Assembly: GCF_000003815.2 (NCBI RefSeq)
Contig: NC_049987.1
Span: 6,992,609 to 7,056,608 of the forward strand
Length of the DNA: 64,000 nt
Direction of reading: 5' to 3'
Origin: Branchiostoma floridae
Lineage: Eukaryota > Chordata > Leptocardii > Amphioxiformes > Branchiostomatidae
A program made the position numbers and the translations under genes. The notes below the pieces were generated by a model. That model was not told where the DNA came from, ran no database searches, and saw only the letters and a program-made list of their open reading frames with translations. Of the stretch, positions 44,923 to 57,527 are shown in pieces; position 1 is the first letter of the stretch, and the number at the start of each line of letters is the position of its first letter.

Positions 44923-47900
44923 CTGGACTGGTCTGTAGGCTCGGTTTTTTTCTAATCTTAACAGCGTGGGTTCCGCAGAAAGGTGAGTTGGCGATATTCT
45001 TTGTCTCAGATACTTGACTCTAGCTATTCCTTCGTTAGACATCTGCTGGTGGCGATTGGAGCTAGATATGCCGGCGGGGCCTGAAGAGAAACGATAGTGA
45101 ACGTGGCTTCTTCCACAGACTGTCTAATGATACATTCAGACATGATGATGTCATTAGTGTTTAGTGGAAGATAACGTCCAATTTTTCTCAAATTGGTGTC
45201 ATTAAAAGGACTCAAAACATGTAAATGAAGGGCAAAATGTTGCGTTTGAGTCTAGCTACCTGGACGCACTGATGATAGGGAAAATTGCTTCGTAACGTAC
45301 GTTTTTTTCCGATCCCCGTCCGCACGACTTGGCTAACACGTCCGGGTCCCAGCTCATTAGGTGGTTGAGAGACTTGTCAATAACGACGCACACAGAAGGC
45401 AGCGGGGATCGAAAGTCACGATTAGAAAGAAGAAGCACTCGTTACTTGGAAATCAAGCTGTGTGTGGGATTTGTTTTCCTGCCACCTTCGTTTTGCATTT
45501 AAATCATTTGAAGACGGCATTACATCTCACATTTCAACCATAGCCTGGCAGTGTGCAACCCAGAAATGAGCTGCAGTTTTTCTCATGATGAAACTAAGAA
45601 AAAGACACCCTTACGTGTGAGGTGTCGCATGGGGATGATATATCTGAACTGATGTTTCGGGATGCCTCGTGTGAGCCAAGTTTACGATCCATAATACAAT
45701 CTTAGGCAGTTTGTGCGGCTTATGTAATATATTCAAATAATTTGCGAAAATGCGAAGTATGGACTAAGCGCCACAAGAAACGACAAATCATTTACGACCC
45801 ATAAAACAATGTAAGGCAGTTAGTGCGGCTTGTGTGAAATATTCAAATAATTTGCGAAGACGTGAAGTTTGCACTAAGTGCCACAGGAAACGGTAAATCA
45901 TATCTATCGAATGTAACTCGCAGAAAAACCATTGGACCAATTATCCGTGTAGGCGTCATTGAAATGTACCCAATTATCCGCTGCTCGCCGCGCGCCTTGC
46001 ATCTTCGTTACCGCATTTTGCGCCTTGTGCGAGGGAAATGTTCGTAATAACCCCTGCATGTGCGACGTGTGGCTGGACGCGATTGCTTTCATGCGCCAAA
46101 CCCGTGTGAAGGTCACCCGCCCACAGACCAAACTGACACATAACCCGGACCGTAAAGCACCAACTAGGAATGAAATTACAGGGACCCTTCAACTGGACTG
46201 AATGGCAGAGGTGCAGAGGGCAGATCAATACGCGACCTGCCGATCAAACCTACTGTCACATGGCTTTTTCTGTCCCTTTGAAATGGAAACATGGAGTAAA
46301 AGCAAAATATAAGGCACCTTTCAATCGTATCGTCAGTTTTTCTTGGTTCAATTTATTGGATATCATCTTGTCTATTTAAACGTGACAAATTAGACCACTT
46401 CCATTGAACAAAGATTACGACGTCATCAATCAGTTACGAGACTTCTACTTCAAAGCCTCTCACAGAAAATGACAAATGGCTGAGTTTCACCGCACAGAAA
46501 TAAATCACACCGGTCATTGCGAGAAGAAAATGGGCTGGGATACTCAAACACGGCTTGAAGCCGCCATTTGCATTGAGTGTTGGTAAAAATAGCTTCCTTA
46601 ATCACGTAGCCAGGATTAACTGCGAGGAAAATGCGCCCGGTCAGTATGCGCAGTACACGTGGACACTTTGCACTGCACAAACTCAATACGTTCGCAGGTG
46701 TACTCAAAGCCGAAGCACTTACCGCTCAGTATAGGGATATTTCAGAAGGGCTTTTACTGAGAGACACACAAAGCGTGGTGAGCCTCCTAAAAGCGGCAAA
46801 GGCCAATTATTCACCAACTTGGAGGCTGAAGACGCATTTGAATAGTAAAATTTTCCCATTTGATAAATCGAAAAAGAAATTTCAATAACAGATAAAGGGT
46901 TTCCGATTGAAATGCGCCCTAAATTGCGTAATATTCTATCTAAAGATACTGTAAAGCGAGCAATTTCCCGTTTATATGTAGGTATCTAGCAGTTGACACT
47001 TATTCCTTGATGTACATCTAAAGTGGATTCCCCAAATGGACGAACTTCCCTTATCTTTTTCCGAGGCCCGTAATAAACGAATCTGTCAAATGTCACCATG
47101 GCAGGGGACAGCGTGCTAAAGTAAAGGTGGACTCTCTCACTGCACTTGCATTGGGGCACAGGTGCGGCACTGCGGGGTTCGGTCACTGCGGCACTGTTTT
47201 GTTATTTTCGCAATTTTTTATTATCTAGATATTGCGTGTTACGTAAAAGTATGACTTAGAAGCCAACAAAATACACAAAACGGCAGAAAATTCGTTTTAT
47301 CTCTGAAATTCGTCGAGTCATCCACGAACCCCGCAGTGCCGCACCGGTGCTCCAAGTGCAGTGCGAGTCCACCTTAACGCAACAAGCAGTTCTGTTTATT
47401 CTTCAGCGAAAAGGAGGTGCAAATGTTCCTCAAGTTTGAACCATAACGTCGCGTCAGCCGTTATTAATTAACCGAAGTTTGATAAGGCAGAAGGTGCTAG
47501 TAGCTTACGGTAAACTTCGACCGTCTTCCATCAGACTTCCATCGTCCAAGCCCACAGGGGCGGAATGACACGGTTATATTAATGTGAGGGATTTGAGCTA
47601 TTCATAGACATTGACAAAAGCTTTATCTAAATGGAAAAATATGTAGTTTCGTACAGCAGGACAGATGATTAACGGCGCGGCGTCAAGAGGTGATGCATCA
47701 TCTTAATGTTATAAATACCACTGGCACTGCTGCAAGTCATCATCGCCTTTCATCGATCTGATGAGTGAATAAACATGAAGTTATAAATGTCACTTGGAAG
47801 TGTTACCTCCATGAAAAATGGAGATTAAGTTTTTGGTGTGTCTGTGTGTCTGTGCTTATGTCTTCGGATATGTGGTCAGTATAGCGTTTGAACCTCTGGA

Positions 47901-50900
47901 TTGATTGTAATGATACTTGGTTTGTGAGTAGGTGTTGGGAAGGCAAAGGTCAAGGTCAACTTCGGGCTCCTGGTGTGTGACCTTGGTACTGCAGCAGAAC
48001 TTCAGCAGTAGTCTTTTGTATCTTTTGACCTGAACATGCCATGGTCTTTGTCGTTTGGGCGGCAGACAGTATGATGAGTTTGTTGTATTAAACGTGGCAT
48101 GTCATGACAAGCTGAAAAAAGCACGCCTGTCTATCAAGCTGTAGTTCTGAATGACTGGAAAAATGAATACAAAACTTGTAACTTGGACTTATGATTGTGA
48201 CCCTATCCACTTCAATATTCACTAACCTGAGCGCGAAGCTCGTGGTTTCTACGGCATGTTTAATTCCTTCGTCATGTAAATGATTGATAATCAAATATCA
48301 GAGACTGGAGGTGCCTTACACGACGTGACGTGAATACACTGCACGGTTTAATACATCGCTCCGAAATGTTACTTCTCGTGGGCATGGCAAGCACATAATC
48401 CAAACTAATCGAAATCCAGTTGCCAAATCCCAGCCTTAGACACCATTTGGTAATAACAAATCCTGGAAGGGCTGCTATTCCGGATAACTACACACCGTAA
48501 AACACTACACGGTAATGGTTAAGGCTTGTATTGTCCTGAGAAATAGAACAAGTTCCTTGATGGCAAGGCGAAGAAAAGTAATATCGAACTGACGTGCAGA
48601 CTTTATCTGCTATTCAACACACGTTCGTCTTCTGCATGCACAGGCAGCGGTCACCCGACGCTGGCCCTGATTATTTTTCTTGTGGTCCCTTAACAGTCGT
48701 AATGTTCTTATTGGAATTACTTCTGCGTGTTAACAAAGTTATCGTAACGATCAGAGTGCCAACAAATTTGATTAGGAAATAATGTACTTACAACAACGGC
48801 TTTGTAACTGACCTTGCATTAGTAGTTCTCGCCAAATGATATTCTTGTGGAAAGTAAATTTTTTGATAAACAGATAAGAGATTAATGTTTATAGGGCGAC
48901 CGTTCGTGGCCGTTACTCATTGAAATTCTCTTTGACGATCGCGTTGATCGCACGGTTTGAGGAAATCATGATAATTTGAAGTTTGGCCGCAAAATATTGA
49001 ACATCGATAAAAGTGGCTTGACTGTCACTTTAACCTTAGGAAGATTGAAAGTGTTAATTCGATATGTACATGGAAGGCCACCCTAAACGGATCGATTTTC
49101 CCTAGCTGAATGGATGTTGTCGTTGTTTTACGAGCAGTGTCAGTGACCCCCAGGCCTCAGAACAATAGATGCATGACATTTGAAATTCTCCTGAATGGAA
49201 AATAGACGGCTACATTTTTTATTTGCCTTGATTGTTCAATAAGCGATGTTAATCGTGCTTGCCAAAGAATCAGCTAGGGTCGTGTTTGCATTTTATATTT
49301 ATAGACATATAGAATACAACACGGTATATTCCGTATCACCCGAGGTACCAGCCCGACCGCGGGAAGGATCGCCCGACAGCCGAAGTTGTGTCCTCGAACA
49401 AAATATTGTAACAACAGCAATTCTAAAGTCCGAATCCGGTATTCGAATTTTCAACCGTGCCGCATTCGGCCCATTCAAAATAGTTCGAATTACTCGAAGG
49501 AAGCCTGTGTGATACAACTTAGAACCCGTATGATACGGAAAGTTATCACACGGTCCGGAACACTTGCATCGAACGTTTTCGCGGCCCAGATATGGCATTA
49601 AAAACGTTATCATACTTGATGATCTGGATTGAGAGTGATTGGTCTATCAGCAACAAAGTAGTAAACATGGAAAGAGAGAGTTTTTAAATCACTGAATAGT
49701 ACATTATCCGCAGCGACCCCAGGTGAAACTCCGACAGAAGGTTAAGGTATGGGCAGAAAAGTCCGGAGTGTCGCCTGAAGGGTCACTGATCGGTCTCTGA
49801 ACAAAGAGAAAGAGCGCGGGTGGGTGGGGTTTTCACGGACGTAAGTTAACCTCCTCGCATCTCTTGTACAACACATCTCCCGGCAATGGCCGGCCTATGA
49901 TACACAAGCCCGCTGCCCGCGGCTGGAACGACCTCCCCCTGTGGATGTTGGGCGGGACACCATGAACTCGACTTAGCCAACAAATCACCCTCAAGTCAGT
50001 CCCGCACGAATGTCTCTCCTCCTCTAACGCTCTCCATCCACCTCCTTCAACCTCTCCGGCGTAGATTCAACAGATAGGAAATACATGCTCTGAAGCGTAT
50101 AAAAAGGTTGTATGGACAGGTGAGGATGTACAGGTGGTTAATGAGAGCACGTGGACGGCTCCAGACCAGGTGTCGCCTCTTAACGATGCGAAACCTGGTC
50201 AGAAGCGTCCACGTGTGTCACTTAGAATAGTAATACCCGTACATTATGTTTCCAGTGAACGGGGCATCTTTCCGAGAGAGGCCGGAGCCGGTTGCAGTCC
50301 TTCGTGGCCAAACTGTGGTCATGAAGTGCGCTTTCAATGGATTGGCCAGTGACGACACGGTGATATGGCAGGGGGCAACCGACAACAAAATACACAAAAT
50401 AATATCATATGACAGAAACGTACTGAAGGCCTACAGACGCCATACGATTGTCGGCGATAGCTTGAGAGGAGAATTCAACTTGGAAATCAGGGATGCTCAG
50501 CTAAAGGACGACGGAAAGTACAGTTGCTACACTCACCCAGATGACACCGCCGACGCCACGTTGACAGTCGTCGGTGAGTAACGACAAGGTAATCCGTATA
50601 AAAAAGGAGTCAAAAACATTTACTTCGATGGAAGCTTAACGATTTACCTATAACATTACATTTGCTTTACTTTGATGTCTTGGAAGTAGATTTGTATATA
50701 TGTAAACATATACATGACCTCCTTCGCGGTTCATTGACCATGATCAAATCCTTATTCACACCAACAGTGCAGCGTCGGCAATGGCTAAACAGCCCTATAC
50801 GAGAATGGCAATATTTCTAACCTTAGAATATGAAATGTTTCAGTTCCGATGCCGACTCCTCCCACCATAACGGGTGGAGAGCTGGTAGTCACCGCAGGGG

Positions 50901-53900
50901 AACAGCTGTCCCTCACCTGCCGAACGTCAGGTGGGCATCCCACACCTCGACTCACCTGGCTGAACGGAACACAGCCGTTCAGGTACGGATATTTAATTCA
51001 TGTACGCGATGTAACAATTACTCAAGCAAATGGTTAGAATGGTTGGACGCGGCCTGAAGTTTCTGACAGCATCCAATTGCGATAACTTGACCTTTTGTCC
51101 GTGATGACTGGAGTACGATCTAGAGTTCAGCAGGTTTTAGCCACAGCTATGAATTGTTATGTTGCTGCTAATGAGGCGAGGGCAGTTGTAAGATATCAAT
51201 AATCTTACTGTAGTAAGGTCTTAAGTTCTCCAGGTTTATAACTCTTGATTCCGGCAATACTATAGATCGGCAACCATGTCAACGAATGAAGATGAAACTT
51301 TGGAGCTGTTCATCCCCCGGCTGACCAAGTGGGACAACGGCGCCAACTTCACCTGCCTGGCCGACCAGGGGTTCCCCGAGCTCGCCAAGCCTAAGGCATC
51401 ATCCAGAATCCTGAGAGTTAAGTGTGAGTCCGATGTTTACATAAACGCTTACGTATCTAAATGTGACAATCCTGTTTGAATGATCAGCAATGACGTGATC
51501 CTTTGATCACCCCTCATAAAGTAAACGGTAACTCCGTGAAAAAGTTTGAAATTCACGGAATAACAAAGTTCTTTGAACACAACCAGGTGTTCTATTCAAG
51601 ACCGATGTTTTGGTGACCGTCTGTCACCTTCCTCGGGGCTTTAATGATTGATTCTGTTACGCAACACAAGTAGGTGTCGATGCGAACCGATGCATATTCT
51701 AATCAAGTAATCCCAAGCGCAGGTGTAGAAAGTTAACAAATGTAATCAAGAACATGTGAGAAAGATAAGGGGAAACAGGTGAGGCCTGCGACGTGTATGC
51801 AGGGTATAATATGCACAGATCAAACAGAACAAAGGAAATCCATACAGACAGTCCAAGTGAATGCCGAGCGCAGGAAGGCGAGATGGAAGCAAGGACTCGT
51901 AGTTCTAATTACGTGAGCGGGGTTGATAAATGGGTTGGTGAAGGGAAAGAAATGAGGGCAACTTGAAAAAAAACACCCGCCCAACATTTAGTATTCCTCG
52001 TTGCTGAGAAGGTTTGGTCTGTCAGTGGATGACGTCCCAATACACCCGATATCAATCCCCATACCTAACATGTTAGATGTCTTCTACACCGGGGCGGAGG
52101 GATACAATGTACTTGGTTATGATAGGGTATGTCCCAAACGAAAAATATTTACCGTGATATACCGTTGGAGACAAATCAGTATTTAGATTCACCCCCATTA
52201 TATCACAGACCCGCCGCTGGTGCAGGTTCCCAGTCCGTCCGTCCACGTGAGAGAGGGTGAACCGGCCAGCCTCAGCTGTATGGTGGACAGCAATCCCAAG
52301 GCTACTGTGACATGGCGGAAACTGGGGGATAGTCTTCGCTCCTTCAACATGCCCAGGTAAGACCAAACTATTAATAACCTACTGAACCTTTCACAGACGA
52401 ACCGATCACTAGCTAAATCAAATTTGTTTTCATGCCTACTCTGCATTCTATACCTCGGTCAAAGTATTTCAGGTAATGAGCATATATAAGGCGATAAAGC
52501 TTACTTGAGTATATATGTAAGGTGGTATAGTTTACTTTAGAGCATACTAGTATATCGTATGCGCAAGATCACGTGGTAAGCTAGATCACGTGTCTGTAAC
52601 TCTCGCGACTTTACGTTCTGAAGTGATTGGTCATCAGTATTGATCCTGAAGAAGGCGACAGAGGTCGATGAAATTTGATCCTCTTTTGTGTTGGAAGAAA
52701 GTTAAGCATTGCTCTGTATGTAATGATGTAACTCATTACAGTACACGTTTTAAAACATTTCCACGTTCATAGGGACCACGTCCTGCAGATTCCAAAGGCG
52801 TCCAAGCACGACGGCGGACTGTATCAATGTGAGGCCGACAATGGGGTCCCACCAGTGGGGTTTGGAACTATTACTCTTCAAGTGTACTGTAAGTAGCAGA
52901 TATTACTAAATTATGCAGAACATAATGGGGATTGATTTCAAACTTCAATGTCTTCGGACGGTTTTTGTAGTTAATCTGAATATACATTTCATTAAAATAA
53001 AAGCTAATAAACTGCATCCAGTTCAGTTTGCATTTTGTGTTTTCTAAAGACCCACGCCAGCAAGTAATTATTACATACAACAGAAGGTTATGTTTTGCCT
53101 CTGTCTGAGTGCGTTGATGTCCTTGAACAATGCAACTCAATAATACCTTGGCGGACTCTGGTTCTGGGTTATTTCTAAATTAGACATGGAAATGATTATA
53201 TTTTATGGTCTTGTATCGTTTTATTTGAAGATCGTATGGTTACCATTATATTGGAGCTGTACATCTATAGAGTTTGAGCTGACAATAAGTAACAGAAGAT
53301 TTGATTTCAATTATGGGCTTCCTACTTCTTAAATGTAACTCTTATGCTGAGAGACTTTAAACTTTAATTTGTACGCTATTATGATATGTAACAGCTGTTG
53401 CTTTCTCGACTCAAAGATCCCCCCGTGATAGACGCCTCGATGGAAGACAAAGTGACGATGCAGTTCGGACAGGATGACCGGTACCTCCAGTGCATCGCTG
53501 ACGGGAACCCCAAGCCTCACATCCGCTGGCGACGGAAGGATACAAGTCTGTACTGGGGCAACCCGCTCCGCTTCCACCGGGTGCGTTACGACGTGCAGGG
53601 CACGTATCAATGCGTGGCTGCCAGCGACGGCTTCCAGGAAGTCACCAAGGACGTGTACGTCGACGTCGTAGGTCTGTGAAATGTTGTACTCTGTCCACCT
53701 TTTGCCTGGTATCTACTATGTCAAAGTCAAGGTTAGCTTTTATCCTAATTGTTTCTGGTACTTTAATCTAGTTTGGAACTTGTGGCAAGACTGTCTAGGG
53801 CCAGAACTGTCCAAGTTTCTAGAACTAACAATGCCCAAAGTAGGATTAAAGTAATTCACTCGTGCCTTGTTTCAAATTAGGCAAGCCATCTATCCACAGT

Positions 53901-56900
53901 GGTCTGTCGTCAATTGTCGTCGCAGAAGGAAATAACGCGAGATTTCACTGCGAGATCCTGGGTGACCCGCTGCCTAGCCATGTGACCTGGTTCTGGCGGA
54001 ACAAGCAATCGGCTGAGGTTGTTGTCATGACGACAGATGGAGGCATGTCCATCGTCGAAAAGGCGGTACGGCCGATGATTTTCAATAACATGATAATCAT
54101 GCGAATTACCTTATCTTGTGTTTAACCATCACGTAAGGGAAGCAATCGTCTTTGCCCGATTCATTCCTCTTTAGCTCCAAACATATTATAAGGTAGTGAC
54201 CTAAACCAGACGGCTGTTACTGTGGTTACCAGTAAAGTAGCAGACACGATAACAACAATTACATAACGTAACAAGTGGCAGGGCAGACCTGGTGGGGATA
54301 GTCACGATACATGAACGAGTTTGAGCAAGATTGAATAGAGCAGTAGTTCGTTAGGCTTCACCCACGTCAAGGTAGACATTGTATATTTGCTTGCAAATGG
54401 TGCCCTTCTAACTAACTTTAGACCTTGGGGTAGTATTGAAAAGAAGGTAAATTAGACTTAACAAAGACTCAGTGAAAATTATTGCTTCTGTACAAGGAAA
54501 GCAAACAAATGGACTTCATGCGGCTGTTCACTCGCCAAAATTATCAAATAATTAACGCCATTCTGAACATAATCGTCTTTTAGTCCTCTCAGTGTTTCCA
54601 AAATATTATAGCCATTCTGGTGCTGAGTATAACTCCAAATTAAAACTGAGTACAGCGCATGGATGGTAGAAATGACACACATCACGTCATGTCTCTCAAA
54701 CAGACGGATGATGGGATGTCCAGCACCCTCCTGCTGAAGGATGTCGGGATATCTCAGGAGGGGACGTACATCTGTCAGGCCTCCAACATGTTCGGGGAGG
54801 CGCGCAGGGAGATCCACCTAGAAGTGACAGGTAAAGATTAGATAAAATAAGATTAGATTTCAAAAAATGGAGATTAAATAGATAAATACATGAATAGATT
54901 GGTTTATTTGATTAAATCAATGAACACTAAAATACATGGCATTCTGCAGTAAAAAAAGACGCTGAATTGCGCATTTTAGACGTACTACATTTGCAAAATC
55001 TAGCTTAAAGCATATTCACAATTACAAATATATAAACTCTAAACAAGTAAAAAAAATATAAACTCTAAAGAAAACAAGAACAAACATACACGTCAATTAC
55101 AAATATATGAACTCTGAGGAAAACAGGAGGTAACCACTACGTTTAACATCAACCGCTTCTGTCATCTTTAACTCATGTTCTTGGCTGGCGATACAGTGGT
55201 CTTTTTTTCCACTCTGTACATATTCAAGTCACGCAAGGTAACAGGAACTCAAGCAACGGGATTAAAAGTTGACAACGAGTAAGACGTTTCAGACAGCTTT
55301 CGCAGACGAAAGACAGCGGATTCTGTCTGGAACGTCTGGCCGTTTTCATATTCTATCCAGTTGCTTGTGTAACTGTTACACTGCGTATCTTATTACCTAG
55401 ATGTCTAACGCTCATCGACATATTCAGGTCGAGCACACAAACCATGAGGAATATCACAATTCTAACTCACAACATTGACACACAATTGTGATGTGGATGT
55501 ACTGAGCATCGCCCAATCTATAGAAATATCCTGACAAAGACCCATGGTTCGATTACGCCATTGTAAATTGCTCTTAAATGAATGAATGGAATTTTATCAA
55601 ATTAACATGTCTTGCGCTTAATTCGTGCGCCCAGCCTGCGTGGGCTTATAAGACATCGAAATTACATGTTAATTGATACATATATGCTCTTTAATGTATC
55701 AGAATTGTATTGACATGAGTAAAATTGAAATAATAGAAACGAAATTCCCTGCTTTTGCTCTGTGATTTGCCAAGGGATGAACAACCGTCTAGGAGACAAA
55801 TCTGAATAAATATGTTCTACTCCTAACGAGTATAGAATGGAGGTTACTTGGTGTTATGACTGATGGATTAATCGCCAGTAAGATTGCTTTCGACCCTTTG
55901 ACATACAGGCTCTCCTGGATCGCTGGTTGCCATCTCCGTCTCCATGGCGACCGTTGTCCTGGGGATTGTGGCAGCAGTTATCGTCTGCGTGGCAGTGAAG
56001 AAGAAATGGGTGTGTTGGGACAGCAAGCAAGGTACAGATAACCGAGAAATTAGTATGCATAACGTTGCAGCCATAAATAAAACACCCTTTTCCTGACTTT
56101 ATTCTTTATTAGTAGAATCTCCTATGAAACCTTGAGGATATTTGATTCTATATTTTTCACCATAACTAATTTGCTATATCCCCTACACCGCCACTAACGC
56201 GTTAAAGGTAGTTGCTGTTCTACCACACTGTTACGAAAGTCTAATTATTTCAATCACAAAAACTTATTTATGGTGAATGATTCAGACACATCTACACTGT
56301 CCTCTACGCGCTCGGTACCTCCTGCCCGAAAGGCCGTGAAGAGACTGGGACATGGCACGAACGACTCCGGTGTGGAGGACCTGGAACTGCAGGAGTTGGA
56401 CGGGACGCTGAAGCCACGTCCGCCGCCTCGGGGGGACAAAGAATGGACGTCAGTGGGCCTGTCATATACCCGTAAGTAACGCTTAGAGAATCTATATATT
56501 CATAGAGGAGCAGAAGGGGAAACATGAAGCTAGTTCAATGGATGTTGGACGTTTCAGCACTAACACCGTTCGGCCCCAAGTTGATCAAGACGGTTTGGGT
56601 GTCGGACGATTCGTCACCAGATTCCACCAGGATGTTTCGGCAACAGGTCCAGGACGGTTCAATAGCTTAGTCATTTAACATATTTAACATTTTTAATCGA
56701 TTACCGCAATGGCTGCAGCTGAGCAACTGTTTGCAGCTGTTGACAACTGTTTGCAGCTGTTGATCCATATGACATTGTTTCTGGTAGATGAAATTTCTGA
56801 TTTAGCAACTGTATGCAGCTGTTGATCCATATGGCATTGTTTCTGGTAGATTAAATTTCTGATTTTGCAACTGTACGCAGCTGTTGATCCATATGACATC

Positions 56901-57527
56901 GTTTCTACAGGGCTGGCGCACTCTAGCACGCTGCCTCCCTACACCACCGTGGAGCGGCACCGGCCGGACGGGGAGGACATCCGCTCACGCGGGGGCATTC
57001 CGGAGGAGGCCATCATGCCAGACCCAGAGTACATTGCCGTGAGTACCAGGCTCTTGAGCCTTGTGTCAAATCAAGGTTAAATTGAGAATTTGCGGATTCC
57101 TAAACATGGCTTTCCTTCAACAAACTCCTCAGATTGCTTCTGTGAGAAGAATGTCGTAACAGTAAATGTTGCAAAATAGCATATTAGTTTTTTTATGCAC
57201 TAAGAATATCGTTACTGGTTCATTATCCTGCCAATGTCAAATTTCATTTGTACCGTCTTTGTTTCCGTCAGCAAGGCTATCCCTTTGTAATAGACACGGG
57301 CGAGTTGTGGCAACCCTGGCTGTGCGTGCTGAACAAGCAAACCAAAGAAATTGAATAGATAGCATATGCCATATATGCTCACCAATGTTCCCCAACCTTC
57401 CCAGGTCGCTGTCCCGACCCCGCCGGCTCAGGACAAGAGACGGTGGAGCAGACAAGCGGCATCTAGCGGCTCACGTTTGTCTTGCAGTGTGCGTGAGGTT
57501 GATGATAACCAGGCAGACAGCATCTAA
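44916..57527 (+). CDS. Kirrel/nephrin-like 5-Ig-domain cell adhesion receptor, copy B
   Basis: Thirteen exons: 44916-44982, 50256-50573, 50844-50982, 51266-51423, 52209-52356, 52773-52888, 53417-53671, 53881-54065, 54704-54830, 55909-56031, 56286-56471, 56911-57038 and 57405-57527. All are in phase and predict 690 residues. The layout matches copy A: signal peptide (1-22), five Ig domains (about 23-128, 129-227, 228-315, 316-400, 401-504), a membrane segment followed by KKKW, and a tail with KPRPPPRGDKEW ending QADSI. Eleven exons equal those of copy A in length; only exons 2 and 13 differ. Y648 in DPEYIA, a possible SH2 docking site, is absent from copy A. Ig1 is clearly diverged from copy A, while other exons are nearly identical in DNA. 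The likely role is cell-surface recognition, with an adaptor- and PDZ-linked tail. Confidence 0.9.
45685..45895. repeat. Two-copy tandem repeat, about 105-bp unit
   Basis: Both units contain acgatcc or acgaccc cataa-acaat, ggcagtt-gtgcggctt, atattcaaataatttgcgaa and actaag-gccaca-gaaacg. Confidence 0.85.
47123..47377. mobile_element. Palindromic MITE
   Basis: The left arm (aaggtggactctctcactgc... ggtgcggcactgcgggg) and right arm (ccccgcagtgccgcacc... gcgagtccacctt) are inverted copies of about 60 bases around a roughly 130-bp AT-rich core. No coding capacity. Confidence 0.75.
47798..48045. mobile_element. Dispersed repeat, cctccatgaaaaatgg family
   Basis: It shares gtcagtata, gaacctctggat, ggaaggcaa-ggtcaaggt and gtgaccttggtactgcagca with 61370-61570. 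It starts ttacctccatgaaaaatgg, the same word that closes the 33783-34850 repeat, so both may belong to one larger family. Confidence 0.6.
55238..55379. mobile_element. Short TIR element related to the AAAAGCAGTT family
   Basis: The left end gtaacaggaactcaagcaac is nearly inverted at the right end (gttgcttgtgtaactgttac). It contains gcagacgaaag and lies in receptor B intron 9. Confidence 0.6.
56690..56912 (+). repeat. Minisatellite spanning the splice acceptor of receptor B exon 12
   Basis: Units of about 58 bases read gcaactgtatgcagctgttg, atccatatgacattgtttct and g-tag. The last unit is the real acceptor, gacatcgtttctacag|GGCTGG, and the two before it read tttctggtag|atgaaatt and tttctggtag|attaaatt. 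The array ends at the exon edge. Copy A has no equivalent. Confidence 0.85.

Larger units (their letters stand above)
44983..50255. other. Receptor B intron 1
   Basis: A 5.3-kb intron corresponding in position to the 3.7-kb intron 1 of copy A but with no obvious sequence similarity to it. It contains the tandem repeat at 45685-45895, the palindromic element at 47123-47377 and a dispersed repeat at 47798-48045. No exon is supported. Confidence 0.6.
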
